This document shows positions 27,164-36,291 of a stretch of 64,000 nucleotides of DNA, piece by piece (position 1 is the stretch's first letter; each line of letters starts with the position of its first letter). Under the pieces are notes generated by a model. The model saw only the letters and a program-made list of their open reading frames with translations. It was not told the origin of the DNA and searched no databases. Both the position numbers and the translations under genes were made by a program. Origin of the DNA: Peribacillus faecalis (lineage in GTDB: Bacteria > Bacillota > Bacilli > Bacillales > DSM-1321); contig NZ_JACXSI010000055.1 of the NCBI RefSeq assembly GCF_014712675.1, forward strand, positions 1-64,000, given 5' to 3'.

Positions 27164-28300
27164 ATGAGAGATTTGATCCAAGCAATTAAAGAGAATGAAA
27201 ATGTTATTTTATGTACATATGATGCGCTGCATAAATTGGCCGAGCCGAGCTGGAAAGAAGAAAAGACATCACGTTACTTGCAGAAGGTATTATATGATGC
27301 AGGTTTTTCTATTCAGACGTTTGCGGGTCACTATGGTTTCATTGCTGAACTGCAGGGAGAAAAGCGGGAAGTGATTGCTCTTCGCGCCGATATGGATGCG
27401 CTTATGCAAGAGATTGATGGAGAGGTGAGAGCGAATCATGCATGCGGACATGATGCCCACAGCACGATGGTTTTACATGCTGCGCTTGCATTGAAACAAA
27501 GCGGAAGATGCTTCCGGCATACTGTCCGGTTTATTTTTCAGCCGGCTGAAGAGGTGGCTGAAGGAGCGCTGCAAATGGTGAGGGACGGCGTTTTAGAGAA
27601 TGTGAAGTTTCTTGGCGGCATTCATTTGCGTCCGGAATTGGAAGTGCCGTTTCAAAAGGCCGCTCCTGTCATTCAGCACGGTTCGAGTGTCAGCATTAAA
27701 GGGGTAATTACGGGAAAAACGGCTCATGCCGCCAGACCGGAGCTAGGCATTAACGCACTTGAGGCAGCTTCTGCACTCATTCAAGCAATATCGCAAATTC
27801 GTTTGCAAGCGCAAGGAAGCTATTCGATTAAAATAACGGAGCTGCAAGGTGGTGAGGCATCCAACAGCATACCTGAAAAAGCCCGTTTTACATTCGATTT
27901 AAGATCGGAAAACAATGAGACGATGGATTTGTTAATTAAAAAAGCGAAACGTGTCGTTGAATCGATTGCAGCACTGACAGAAACGAATATTGCATTCAGC
28001 TTGGAAGAGTATGCTCCGGCTGCGGTTACGAATGATGCTGCAATTGCAGTTTCTACAGAAGCGATTGCGACTGTTTTAGGAAAGGAAAATGTAAATTCAT
28101 ACTGCAAATCACCAGGAGCGGAAGATTTTCACTTTTATACAATGAAAAAAACGGATATCGCTGCTACGATGATTGGACTCGGTTGCGGCCTGCAGCCGGG
28201 ATTGCATCATCCGGCAATGACCTTTAATAAAGAAGCATTGATTTTTGGCACGCAAATTTTAGCACAAACTTTGCTGTTTGCCGACAAAAAGCAGTGGTAA
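27164..28300 (+). CDS. M20-family amidohydrolase, probable N-succinyl/N-acyl-L-amino acid hydrolase
   Basis: 378-residue M20D metallopeptidase-like amidohydrolase. IALRADMDALMQE (about 71-83), NHACGHDAHSTM with metal ligands Cys94 and His96, FQPAEEVAEGA with Glu129/130, GGIHLRPE and HHPAMTFN near the C-terminus form the dinuclear metal site. The dimerisation lid lies between. ATG 27164 follows AAGGAGGTGTTCACG. It is the first gene of a four-gene cluster with a GNAT and an N-acylamino-acid racemase. In the Geobacillus pathway of that composition, this enzyme removes the succinyl group from the L-isomer. The exact acyl group here is inferred. Confidence 0.87.
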   Translation: MRDLIQAIKENENVILCTYDALHKLAEPSWKEEKTSRYLQKVLYDAGFSIQTFAGHYGFIAELQGEKREVIALRADMDALMQEIDGEVRANHACGHDAHSTMVLHAALALKQSGRCFRHTVRFIFQPAEEVAEGALQMVRDGVLENVKFLGGIHLRPELEVPFQKAAPVIQHGSSVSIKGVITGKTAHAARPELGINALEAASALIQAISQIRLQAQGSYSIKITELQGGEASNSIPEKARFTFDLRSENNETMDLLIKKAKRVVESIAALTETNIAFSLEEYAPAAVTNDAAIAVSTEAIATVLGKENVNSYCKSPGAEDFHFYTMKKTDIAATMIGLGCGLQPGLHHPAMTFNKEALIFGTQILAQTLLFADKKQW

Positions 28301-28325
28301 TGTTAAACAGCAAGGAGGAACATGA

Positions 28326-29132
28326 ATGAAACACGAAATTTTATCTTCATTAACGATACGAACTCTTCATACAGTAAAGGAATTAGAAGACGTCTATGAG
28401 TTGGAGTCGCTTGTTTGGTCGGTTGAAGATGCTGTGCCGGTGAATCAGACGATAGCAACGGTCAAAAATGGCGGTTTTATTTTAGGAGCATTTTTTAACA
28501 ATAAGCTTATCGGTTTTCAATATAGTTTCCCGGGTTTTAACGGGAAGAACATTTATCTTGTGTCGCATAGCCTCGGTATTCATCCTGATTATCGCGCGTT
28601 CGGTATCGGAGAACGCTTAAAAAGAAAGCAGAAGGAATTGGCTTTGCAAATGGGTTATGAATACATTTCATGGACATATGATCCGCTTGAGACTGTTAAT
28701 GGCAATTTGAACGTCCATAAACTGAAAGCCGTCTGTACGGACTATATGGAAAATGTATACGGAGAAATGTCTGATGCTATGAACAAGGGCATTGCGACAG
28801 ATCGCTTTTTAGTGGAGTGGCGAATTAGGGAGGATGATGACGAAACAGCTCACAACTTATTGCATCCGTACTGTATTAATACGGATGTGAAGGATGGTTT
28901 TATAAGACCATCGGAAATCATATTAAATTTAAACGATGAACACTTGCTTGTGCCGGTTCCGGGTAATTTTCAAAGTTTGAAAAAATGTGATTTCCTGCTT
29001 GCCGTGACATGGAGAGAGACAACGAAACAAGTATTTTCTCATTACATGCAAAGAGGCTGGCTCGTAGTCGATTTATTGAAGGATAGCCAAATGGAAAATC
29101 AATATGTATACGTGCTGAAAAAAGTGAACTAA
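28326..29132 (+). CDS. GNAT acyltransferase, probable D-amino acid N-succinyltransferase
   Basis: 268-residue protein of the COG3375 type. The GNAT fold occupies the N-terminal ~150 residues, with the acyl-CoA-binding turn HPDYRAFGIGERLKRKQ and the following WTYDPLETVNGNLNVHKL. A C-terminal extension follows. Relatives sit next to N-succinylamino acid racemases and transfer succinyl from succinyl-CoA to D-amino acids. AGGAGGAACATGA precedes the start, and it lies 25 bases after the hydrolase and 18 before the racemase. Substrate range is inferred from family and neighbours. Confidence 0.83.
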   Translation: MKHEILSSLTIRTLHTVKELEDVYELESLVWSVEDAVPVNQTIATVKNGGFILGAFFNNKLIGFQYSFPGFNGKNIYLVSHSLGIHPDYRAFGIGERLKRKQKELALQMGYEYISWTYDPLETVNGNLNVHKLKAVCTDYMENVYGEMSDAMNKGIATDRFLVEWRIREDDDETAHNLLHPYCINTDVKDGFIRPSEIILNLNDEHLLVPVPGNFQSLKKCDFLLAVTWRETTKQVFSHYMQRGWLVVDLLKDSQMENQYVYVLKKVN

Positions 29133-29150
29133 GAAATAAGGGGAACAAAA

Positions 29151-30260
29151 ATGGAGATTAATAGAATCATTTTAAGACAGGTCAAGATGGAATTGCTGCA
29201 TCCTTTTACCACAAGTGTTGGAACAGAAGTTGATAAAGACTTTATCGCTGTAGAAGTGCAATCGAAGAGCGGCTTATCAGGCTGGGGAGAATCGGTGTCG
29301 ATTGTCGAACCGATGTACAATGAGGAAACGGTTCAGACGAATTGGCATATGATGAACGATCATTTAATACCGCGTTTGTCTAAAGCTTCGATCAGCCATC
29401 CTGATGACGTAATGGACATTTTTAAACCTGTACGCGGTAATTTCAATGCGAAGGCTGCTATTGAAGGGGCAATATGGGATTTGTATGCGAAGGAAAATAA
29501 CGTATCCCTTTCTAAAGCTTTAGGAGGCGTGAAAAAGCAGATTGAAGTCGGAGTCAGCATTGGCATAAAAGAATCAGAAAGACAGTTGCTGAAACAAATT
29601 GAGGACTATCTAAAAGAAGGCTATAAAAGAATTAAAGTGAAAATTATGCCTGGCTGGGATATTGATATTTTACGAGCTGTCCGCAAGGAGTTTCCTGCTA
29701 TTCAGCTGATGGCTGATGCCAATTGCGCATATTCCCTAAATGACATAGATCATATGAAACAGCTGGATGAATTCGGGTTGACGATGATTGAACAGCCGCT
29801 AGCTCATGATGATATTATCGACCATGCTAAATTGCAGGCCGAGCTGGAGACACCAATCTGTCTTGATGAAAGCATTCACTCAGCGGAGGATGCGAGAAAA
29901 GCGATTGAATTAGGAAGCTGTAAGGTAATCAATTTGAAGATTGGCCGGGTTGGCGGACTGACAGAATCGAAAAAGATTCATGATTTATGTGTTCAGCATC
30001 ATATTCCGATGTGGTGCGGCGGGATGCTCGAAGCGGGCATCGGACGTGCACACAATATTGCGATTACGAGCCTTGCCAACTTCACTTTGCCAGGGGACAC
30101 AGCACCTTCTTCACATTATTGGAAGCAAGATATTATCGACCCTGCTGTGGAAATGAAGGGCGGATTGATTACAGTTCCGGACGCACCGGGAATAGGTTAT
30201 ACACCGAATATTGCAAGAATTGAAGATTTGACGATTTTCAGTAAAACTTATCACATTTAA
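29151..30260 (+). CDS. N-succinylamino acid racemase / o-succinylbenzoate synthase family enzyme
   Basis: Enolase-superfamily member of the MLE subgroup, 369 residues. Catalytic lysines sit in RIKVKI (Lys162, Lys164) and in NLKIGRVGG (Lys263). Metal ligands are Asp189 (MADANCAY), Glu214 (MIEQPL) and Asp239 (CLDESIH). This spacing equals that of characterised NSAR/OSBS enzymes. Both activities occur in the family. The menaquinone operon is absent here while an acyltransferase and a desuccinylase flank it, so racemisation of N-succinyl amino acids is the likely job. Confidence 0.92.
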   Translation: MEINRIILRQVKMELLHPFTTSVGTEVDKDFIAVEVQSKSGLSGWGESVSIVEPMYNEETVQTNWHMMNDHLIPRLSKASISHPDDVMDIFKPVRGNFNAKAAIEGAIWDLYAKENNVSLSKALGGVKKQIEVGVSIGIKESERQLLKQIEDYLKEGYKRIKVKIMPGWDIDILRAVRKEFPAIQLMADANCAYSLNDIDHMKQLDEFGLTMIEQPLAHDDIIDHAKLQAELETPICLDESIHSAEDARKAIELGSCKVINLKIGRVGGLTESKKIHDLCVQHHIPMWCGGMLEAGIGRAHNIAITSLANFTLPGDTAPSSHYWKQDIIDPAVEMKGGLITVPDAPGIGYTPNIARIEDLTIFSKTYHI

Positions 30261-30280
30261 ATAGTTTGCAGGAGAAAGAG

Positions 30281-31300
30281 ATGAAAAAAGACTTAATCAT
30301 AAGCGGTTATGGAAATGTTGCAAAGGAGCTGGTAAAGCTTCTGTCAGAAAAAGAAGAAATGCTGAAGAACACCTATGATTTGGAAATAAAGGTTTGCGGA
30401 ATTATTGGCAGTAAAGGGATGATTGCTCAAGATGAAGGTATTCAGCTTGAAGCTCTGCTGAATTACGGCAATGGCTCGGATGCGCTTCTTCAATACGCGG
30501 TAGATATGCACATCCCGTTGCAGCAAGCTAATATAAATGGTGATATTCTTGTTGAATGCTCGCCGACGAATATAGTAAACGGTGAGCCTGGGAAAACGTA
30601 CATAATAGATGCGTTGTCGCAAGGGATGGATGTCATTGCTGTTTCAAAGGGAGCGTTAGTTACTTCATTTGAGGAAGTGATGGAATTAGCAAATCAACAT
30701 GGAGCAAAGCTAAAATATAGCGGCGCAACTGCTGCGGCCTTGCCGACTTTGGATATCGGCGAATATAGCTTAGCCGGCAGTACGATTACATCTATCGTAG
30801 GGATTTTGAACGGCACAAGTAATTATATATTGTCGAGTATGGCTGAGGAGCAGCTTTCTTTTAAACAAGCATTGAAAAATGCCCAGGAGAAAGGGATTGC
30901 CGAAGCAAATGCGGATATGGATGTGAAAGGCTTTGATAGTGCTTGTAAAATCTTATTGCTCGCCAACCGTTTTTTAGGAACGAAGCTAGCTTTGCGAGAT
31001 ATTAAAATTTCCGGGATAAATGAAATAGCGATAGAACATCTGTCTGTGGCGCAAGCAGAAGGAAAAAAACTAAAGCTGATCGCTCAAGCTGCACTTCACG
31101 AAGGTAAGGCAATAGTGCAAGTAAAACCAATCATGCTTTCAAAAGAGCACCCGTTATTTCATGTTGATGGAACAAACAAGGGGATTGTTTTTGAAACGAA
31201 GGAAATGGGCGCGATTTGTGTGACGGGCGGAGCATCCCATCCGCGAGCAGCTGCTGCAGCCGCGCTGAAAGATTTGATTAATGCGGTATGCCTACGCTAA
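30281..31300 (+). CDS. Homoserine dehydrogenase-like oxidoreductase
   Basis: 339-residue protein with an N-terminal Rossmann domain (DLIISGYGNVAKELVKLL). Its catalytic domain has KGALVTSFEEV, YSGATAAALPTLD, GILNGTSNYILSSM (homoserine dehydrogenase signature) and EANADMDVKGFDSACKI with the catalytic Lys/Asp region. It lacks the C-terminal ACT domain of biosynthetic Hom, so it should not be threonine-inhibited. ATG 30281 follows GCAGGAGAAAGAG. It is the last gene of the amino-acid racemase cluster, a position that suggests a catabolic or stereo-inverting role with homoserine or a related compound. Confidence 0.85.
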   Translation: MKKDLIISGYGNVAKELVKLLSEKEEMLKNTYDLEIKVCGIIGSKGMIAQDEGIQLEALLNYGNGSDALLQYAVDMHIPLQQANINGDILVECSPTNIVNGEPGKTYIIDALSQGMDVIAVSKGALVTSFEEVMELANQHGAKLKYSGATAAALPTLDIGEYSLAGSTITSIVGILNGTSNYILSSMAEEQLSFKQALKNAQEKGIAEANADMDVKGFDSACKILLLANRFLGTKLALRDIKISGINEIAIEHLSVAQAEGKKLKLIAQAALHEGKAIVQVKPIMLSKEHPLFHVDGTNKGIVFETKEMGAICVTGGASHPRAAAAAALKDLINAVCLR

Positions 31301-31301
31301 A

Positions 31302-31350
31302 AAAGAGACTGTCTAAAGGTCGGTGATTGGCTTTTAGATAGTCTCTTTGC
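31302..31350 (+). terminator. Terminator of the racemase cluster
   Basis: AAAGAGACTGTCTAAA / TTTAGATAGTCTCTTT stem two bases after the last stop. Confidence 0.85.
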
Positions 31351-31352
31351 TA

Positions 31353-32089
31353 TTATGCTGTCGCTTCTTGATTTTTCCTTATATAACTGGATAACAGTGT
31401 GAACAGGAAGAAGTACCCCAATAATAAAAGTATATTTCTGAACTCTGGGGCATTGCCGCGAATAATTTGCCAAGCTTCATTTCCAATCCCGGCAGCCAGA
31501 CAGCGATATTTTGAATAAACTTTGGCAATACTTCAAGCGGCATCCTTATGCCTCCCAATATGGCAATTGATAAATAAATTTAATTGCTGACAGCTGAAGC
31601 GGTATCCACTCTTTTCATTGTGCCGATTAATGTACCGAGAGCCAGAAAAGGCAATGACCCAATTAGGATCCATAATCCCGAAAGCAGCCATTCAGTGATA
31701 GAAAGGGAAACCGAGTTTACAACGCCGCCGATTACAAAAATTAATATAATCGAAAATACATGAATGACGGATTGACTAACCATTTTAGAAAGAAAGTATG
31801 ATTGAGAAGATAGTGGTGTGAGTTTTAGAAATAAAGTCCAGCCTTTCGTTTGTTCTTCTACTAAACGAATACCCATTGTCATGATGGCGGAACCCATAAC
31901 GATAAATGCGGTCATCGACATTAAGAAATGCGCTTCAAATAAGCCTCGATCATCAACATTAGGGGCAAAAACCTTCGTGAAAACGAAATAAAAGACAATT
32001 GGCATAAATAACGACCAAAATACGTAATAAGGATTACGAAAGATTCGAATAGTCTCCATTTTACATTGCATCCTGAAAGAGCCCATCAT
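31353..32089 (-). pseudogene. ABC-2 type exporter permease, disrupted
   Basis: The first 169 codons from 32089 encode the front of an ABC-2 permease (ETIRIFRNPYYVFWSLFMPIVFYFVF, then four more hydrophobic segments). It stops at a TAA (31580-31582) in the middle of a helix. Reading past that stop continues family-like sequence (IYLSIAILGG...MPLEVLPKFIQNIAVWLP). A frameshift then gives a good C-terminus (IIRGNAPEFRNILLLLGYFF, ending KNQEATA). The full gene would be about 245 residues, so at least one nonsense codon and one frameshift inactivate it. Its start overlaps the remnant of the ATPase gene. Confidence 0.8.
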
Positions 32090-32175
32090 TACTTTTCCTC
32101 CTCTGAAGATGTCAATAATTCAAAGGCTTCTTTACTTCATCGGTATCTTCTGTTTCGATAGTCACAAATGTCATG
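32089..32175 (-). pseudogene. Possible last codons of the lost ABC exporter ATPase
   Basis: On the minus strand TIETEDTDEVK and, after a one-base shift, EAFELLTSSEEEK end in a TAA that overlaps the permease start (TAATG), the usual coupling in such operons. Everything upstream that should encode the ABC domain is missing. Bases 32176-32392 are AT-rich with no supported gene. Short and uncertain. Confidence 0.35.
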
Positions 32176-32392
32176 AAGGTGAAGACGAATTTCGTAAAAG
32201 AAGAGGAAAAGTACTTAATAACAGTGTAAATGGTAATAAAAAGAATATAAACCAAAATATTATATATTTTCAATTAAATGTAATTAAATATAGACTTAAG
32301 GCCTTATTATCGTGTAAGATATTTTTAGAATATTTGTTATTTTTAAAATATTCATACATAAGAATTAGTAATAGAATATAGGGGGGTTTGAT

Positions 32393-33592
32393 GTGAAGAA
32401 GAAGTTAACCGGGCTATTATTCTCTTTATCTCTAGCAGCAAGTGTTGTACTTGCAGGCTGCGGATCTGATTCAACTGACAGCGATAGTGGCAGCGATTCA
32501 AGCGGCGGCAGTAAAGGCGATACAATTAAAATCGGTGCAAACCTTGAACTGTCCGGTGGTGTGGCATCTTATGGACAATCTATTTTGGAAGGTCTTGAAT
32601 TGGCCATCGAAGAAATTAATAAAGAAGGCATAGACGGCAAAAAAATCGAGCTTGTTAAAGTCGATAACAAATCTGAAGGTTCAGAGGCGACAAGTGCCGC
32701 TTTAAAACTGATTACACAGGATGATGTTGTAGCGAGTGTCGGTGCAGCAACGAGCGGTAATACAATTGCCCAAGTGCAAATTGCTGAGGATAATGAAACA
32801 CCGATTATCTCACCAAGCGGTACAAGTCCTGATATTACATTCAAAGACGGCAAATTAAACGAATTTGCATTTAGAACAAGTTTTATCGATCCTTTCCAAG
32901 GTACAGTTGCAGCTAACTTTGCAACTCAGGAAATTAAAGCGACAAAAGCAGCAATCTACTTAGATAGCGCTAGTGATTATTCAAAAGGCTTAGCAGCAGC
33001 TTTTGTCGAGCAATTTGAAGCAAATGGCGGAGAGATTGTTGCAGAAGAAGCATATGTTGCTAAAGATACTGATTTCCGTGCGACTTTAACACGTTTGAAA
33101 GCAGCAGAGCCGGACTTCATTTTTCTTCCTGGATACTATGAAGAAGCTGGTTTAATTGTGAAACAAGCGCGTGAAGCTGGATTGGACATTCCGATTATGG
33201 GCGGCGACGGATGGGATTCTCCGAAATTAGTTGAAATTGCAGGCAATGAAGTGTTAAATAACACATTCATTACGAACCATTATTCTTCCGGTGACCCAGA
33301 TGAGAAGATTCAAGAATTCGTTAAAGCTTTCAAAGCGAAGTATTCCGACAAATCTCCTGACGCTTTCAATGCTTTAGGCTATGACACTGGATACTTCCTG
33401 GCAGATGCTATAAAGCGTGCCGGTTCAACTGATTCTGTGAAAATTAAAGATGCGCTTGCATCAACTAAGGATTTAGAATTGATTACAGGAACATTTACGT
33501 TAGATGATAAGCACAATCCGGTAAAATCAGCGACAATCCTTGAATTTGTTGATGGAGAACAGCAATTTAAAACAAAAATTGATCCGCAATAA
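32393..33592 (+). CDS. livJ: Branched-chain amino acid ABC transporter substrate-binding lipoprotein
   Basis: Type I periplasmic-binding-fold lipoprotein, 399 residues. The signal peptide ends in lipobox LAGC (Cys about 22), followed by a Ser/Asp/Gly linker. IKIGANLELSGGVASYGQSI opens the LivJ/LivK domain. DNETPIISPSGTSPDI and FRTSFIDPFQGTVAANF are typical ligand-cleft segments. GTG start at 32393 with GGGGGG upstream. It is followed by a hairpin that can partly terminate, then livHMGF. Leu/Ile/Val is the presumed ligand, but related receptors bind other amino acids or amides. Confidence 0.92.
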   Translation: MKKKLTGLLFSLSLAASVVLAGCGSDSTDSDSGSDSSGGSKGDTIKIGANLELSGGVASYGQSILEGLELAIEEINKEGIDGKKIELVKVDNKSEGSEATSAALKLITQDDVVASVGAATSGNTIAQVQIAEDNETPIISPSGTSPDITFKDGKLNEFAFRTSFIDPFQGTVAANFATQEIKATKAAIYLDSASDYSKGLAAAFVEQFEANGGEIVAEEAYVAKDTDFRATLTRLKAAEPDFIFLPGYYEEAGLIVKQAREAGLDIPIMGGDGWDSPKLVEIAGNEVLNNTFITNHYSSGDPDEKIQEFVKAFKAKYSDKSPDAFNALGYDTGYFLADAIKRAGSTDSVKIKDALASTKDLELITGTFTLDDKHNPVKSATILEFVDGEQQFKTKIDPQ

Positions 33593-33599
33593 AGAGATT

Positions 33600-33629
33600 A
33601 AGGAGGGGGGCGACTATGCCTCCTTTTTT
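33600..33629 (+). terminator. Terminator/attenuator between livJ and livH
   Basis: AAGGAGG / CCTCCTT stem with T6, which would give more binding protein than membrane subunits. Confidence 0.75.
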
Positions 33630-33681
33630 CTAATAGTTTTCAAAATATTATCCGGGAAATATTTTTCAAGGGGAGTCGAAC

Positions 33682-34560
33682 ATGGAATGGATTCAGCAAA
33701 TTATTAACGGGCTTTCGCTCGGCAGCATTTATGCCCTTATTGCACTTGGTTATACAATGGTTTACGGAATAATAAAATTGATAAATTTTGCACATGGCGA
33801 TGTGTTCATGATCGGCGCTTTTGTCGGTTTTTATTCCATCACCATTTTTGATTTGCCTTTTATACCGGCATTGATGGTGGCGATGACTGTATGTGCGGTG
33901 TTTGGCGTATTGATTGAACGAATTGCTTATAAGCCGCTCCGAAATGCAACAAGAATAGCCGCTTTAATTACAGCAATCGGTGTTTCGTTACTGATTGAAT
34001 ATGGATTTATTTATTTCCGTGGCGCGCAGTTGGATGCCTATCCACAAGACGTACTGCCATCCGAAAACATCGATATTTTCGGTATTTCAGTGAATAGTAT
34101 GTCAATCTGGATATTTGTTGTATCAATTATACTAATGGTCATTTTGCAGTTCATTGTCCATAAAACGAAAATAGGGAAAGCGATGCGTGCGGTTTCCTAC
34201 GATGCCGATGCTGCAAGATTGATGGGGATTAATGTTGATAATACAATATCAGCTACTTTTGCGATTGGCTCAGCATTAGCGGGTGCTGCCGGTGTTATTT
34301 TCGGTATTTATTATATTAAGATTGAACCGCTTATGGGATTGCTTCCAGGACTGAAAGCCTTTGTCGCTGCGGTTCTGGGCGGTATTGGCATAATACCGGG
34401 AGCAATGGTCGGCGGATTGCTGCTAGGTGTTATTGAAGCATTAGTAAGTGCTGCCGGTTACTCATTATGGCGTGATGGTGCAGCTTTTGTAGTGCTAATC
34501 TTAATTCTTATTTTCAGACCACAAGGCATCTTCGGCAAAAACAAAAAAGAAAAAGTATAG
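33682..34560 (+). CDS. livH: Branched-chain amino acid ABC permease LivH
   Basis: 292-residue permease with eight or so helices. Family blocks are QQIINGLSLGSIYALIALGYTMVYGI and INFAHGDVFMIGAFVG at the N-terminus, SYDADAARLMGINVD (ATPase docking loop, about 172-186), FVAAVLGGIG and RPQGIFGKN at the end. AAGGGGAG precedes the ATG. It is the first membrane subunit of livHMGF, with a 13-base gap to livM. Confidence 0.95.
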   Translation: MEWIQQIINGLSLGSIYALIALGYTMVYGIIKLINFAHGDVFMIGAFVGFYSITIFDLPFIPALMVAMTVCAVFGVLIERIAYKPLRNATRIAALITAIGVSLLIEYGFIYFRGAQLDAYPQDVLPSENIDIFGISVNSMSIWIFVVSIILMVILQFIVHKTKIGKAMRAVSYDADAARLMGINVDNTISATFAIGSALAGAAGVIFGIYYIKIEPLMGLLPGLKAFVAAVLGGIGIIPGAMVGGLLLGVIEALVSAAGYSLWRDGAAFVVLILILIFRPQGIFGKNKKEKV

Positions 34561-34573
34561 GGGAGACAAAGCT

Positions 34574-35536
34574 ATGAATATATTGAAACGAGCAAAAGGA
34601 TTTTGGCTCTCAATTGTACTCTCGTTCGTCATATTTGCTGTCATTCAAATGCTGATCAGCGGTGGATCTTTGAATGCTTTCTATCAAAATACGATTATGT
34701 TTATCGGGATAAATATTATTTTGGCAGTGAGTTTACACTTAATAATAGGAATTACAGGACAGTTTTCCATCGGACATGCGGGCTTTTTGGCAGTGGGAGC
34801 GTATGCTTCTGCTGTTGTGACGATGAAGCTTGAACAGCCTTTCGTTTTGTCGCTGTTAATCGGGGGAATTGCAGCCGCTTTAATGGGACTATTGATTGGT
34901 ATTCCAAGTTTGCGATTAAAGGGTGACTATTTAGCAATTGCGACGCTTGGCTTTGGTGAGATAGTCCGGATTACACTTTTAAATATCGACTATGTAGGTG
35001 GAGCAGCTGGAATGCAGGTCAGTCATATGACGACTTGGCCATGGGTTTTTGCATCTGTATTAATCACGATTGTCGTTATTCGCAATTTCACGACTTCAAC
35101 ACATGGACGCGCCTGTATTTCGGTTCGCGAGGATGAGACAGCCGCAGATTCAATGGGGATCAATACAACTTATTATAAAGTTATCGCGTTTGCGATCGGT
35201 GCTTTTTTTGCAGGAATAGCAGGCGGGTTGTATGCTCATAACTTTTATATAATCCAGCCGGTTAATTTCGGATTTTTAAAGTCTTTCGATATTTTGATTT
35301 TTGTAGTGCTTGGCGGTCTTGGCAGTTTATCAGGATCTGTATTGGCTGCGATTCTTTTGACGATTGTGACAACATTCTTGCAGGACTATCCGGAAACGCG
35401 AATGATTATTTATAGTTTAGTCTTAATCATTATGATGATTTATCGTCCGCAAGGTTTAATGGGGACGAAAGAATTTACAACGTTCTTTAAGCGAAAAGGG
35501 GGGCACAAGCATGACAACAAACAAACCACTGCTTAA
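34574..35536 (+). CDS. livM: Branched-chain amino acid ABC permease LivM
   Basis: 320-residue second permease of the Liv importer. ITGQFSIGHAGFLAVGAYASA is the LivM signature. VREDETAADSMGINTTYYK forms the docking loop and RPQGLMGTKE closes the last helix region. Its end overlaps livG by 26 bases, so the subunits are translationally coupled. Confidence 0.95.
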   Translation: MNILKRAKGFWLSIVLSFVIFAVIQMLISGGSLNAFYQNTIMFIGINIILAVSLHLIIGITGQFSIGHAGFLAVGAYASAVVTMKLEQPFVLSLLIGGIAAALMGLLIGIPSLRLKGDYLAIATLGFGEIVRITLLNIDYVGGAAGMQVSHMTTWPWVFASVLITIVVIRNFTTSTHGRACISVREDETAADSMGINTTYYKVIAFAIGAFFAGIAGGLYAHNFYIIQPVNFGFLKSFDILIFVVLGGLGSLSGSVLAAILLTIVTTFLQDYPETRMIIYSLVLIIMMIYRPQGLMGTKEFTTFFKRKGGHKHDNKQTTA

Positions 35537-36290
35537 AGTTGATTCGGTCGGAATACAGTTTGGAGGCTTGAAGGCTGTCTCTGGCGTAGACATGGAAATT
35601 CATCATGGGGAGCTCGTTGGATTAATCGGACCGAATGGAGCTGGAAAGACAACATTTTTTAACTTGTTGACAGGCGTGTACATACCGACAGAGGGGAGCA
35701 TAACTTTAAATGGCGAGAATTTAAAGAAGTTGCCTCCGTATAAAATCAACCAAAAAGGTATTAGCCGAACATTCCAAAATATCCGTCTTTTTGGCGATTT
35801 ATCGGTTATTGATAACGTAAAGGTTGCGTACCATTCGTTAGCGAAGCATAACATTTTAAGCTCTATTCTCCGTCTGCCGAATCATATAAAAGGCGAGAAG
35901 ATTATAGAAGAAAAGGCATTGGAGTTTTTGAAGATTTTCAATTTGGATATATACAAAGACGAGCTTGCGAAAAACTTGCCTTACGGTCAGCAACGACGGT
36001 TGGAGATTGCACGTGCCTTAGCGGCAAATCCAAAATTGCTGCTGCTCGACGAACCGGCTGCCGGCATGAACCCACAAGAGACGCAAGAACTTATGAAATT
36101 GATTTCCTTTATTCGAGAGAAGTTTGATTTGACAGTCTTGCTTATCGAACATGACATGTCGCTAGTTATGGGTGTTTGTGAGCGAATTTATGTATTGGAT
36201 CACGGTCAGTTGATTGCTCATGGAAAGCCGGAAGAAATCCGCAACAATCCAAAGGTTATTGAAGCGTACTTAGGCGAGGAGGTTTCATAA
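35511..36290 (+). CDS. livG: Branched-chain amino acid ABC ATP-binding protein LivG
   Basis: 259-residue ABC ATPase. Walker A GPNGAGKTTFF (about 39-49), Q-loop SRTFQNIRLF, signature LPYGQQRRLEIARALA (the LivG-type YGxQRRLE variant of LSGGQ), Walker B LLLLDEPAAGMNP and H-loop IEHDMSLVM. It powers the LivHM permease on the inner membrane face. AAAAGGGGGG lies before the ATG inside the livM reading frame. Confidence 0.96.
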   Translation: MTTNKPLLKVDSVGIQFGGLKAVSGVDMEIHHGELVGLIGPNGAGKTTFFNLLTGVYIPTEGSITLNGENLKKLPPYKINQKGISRTFQNIRLFGDLSVIDNVKVAYHSLAKHNILSSILRLPNHIKGEKIIEEKALEFLKIFNLDIYKDELAKNLPYGQQRRLEIARALAANPKLLLLDEPAAGMNPQETQELMKLISFIREKFDLTVLLIEHDMSLVMGVCERIYVLDHGQLIAHGKPEEIRNNPKVIEAYLGEEVS

Positions 36291-36291
36291 A

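Noticed and set aside
32109-32381. 90-codon frame before livJ
   Set aside because: AT-rich, low-complexity translation in the region of exporter decay, with no ribosome binding site.
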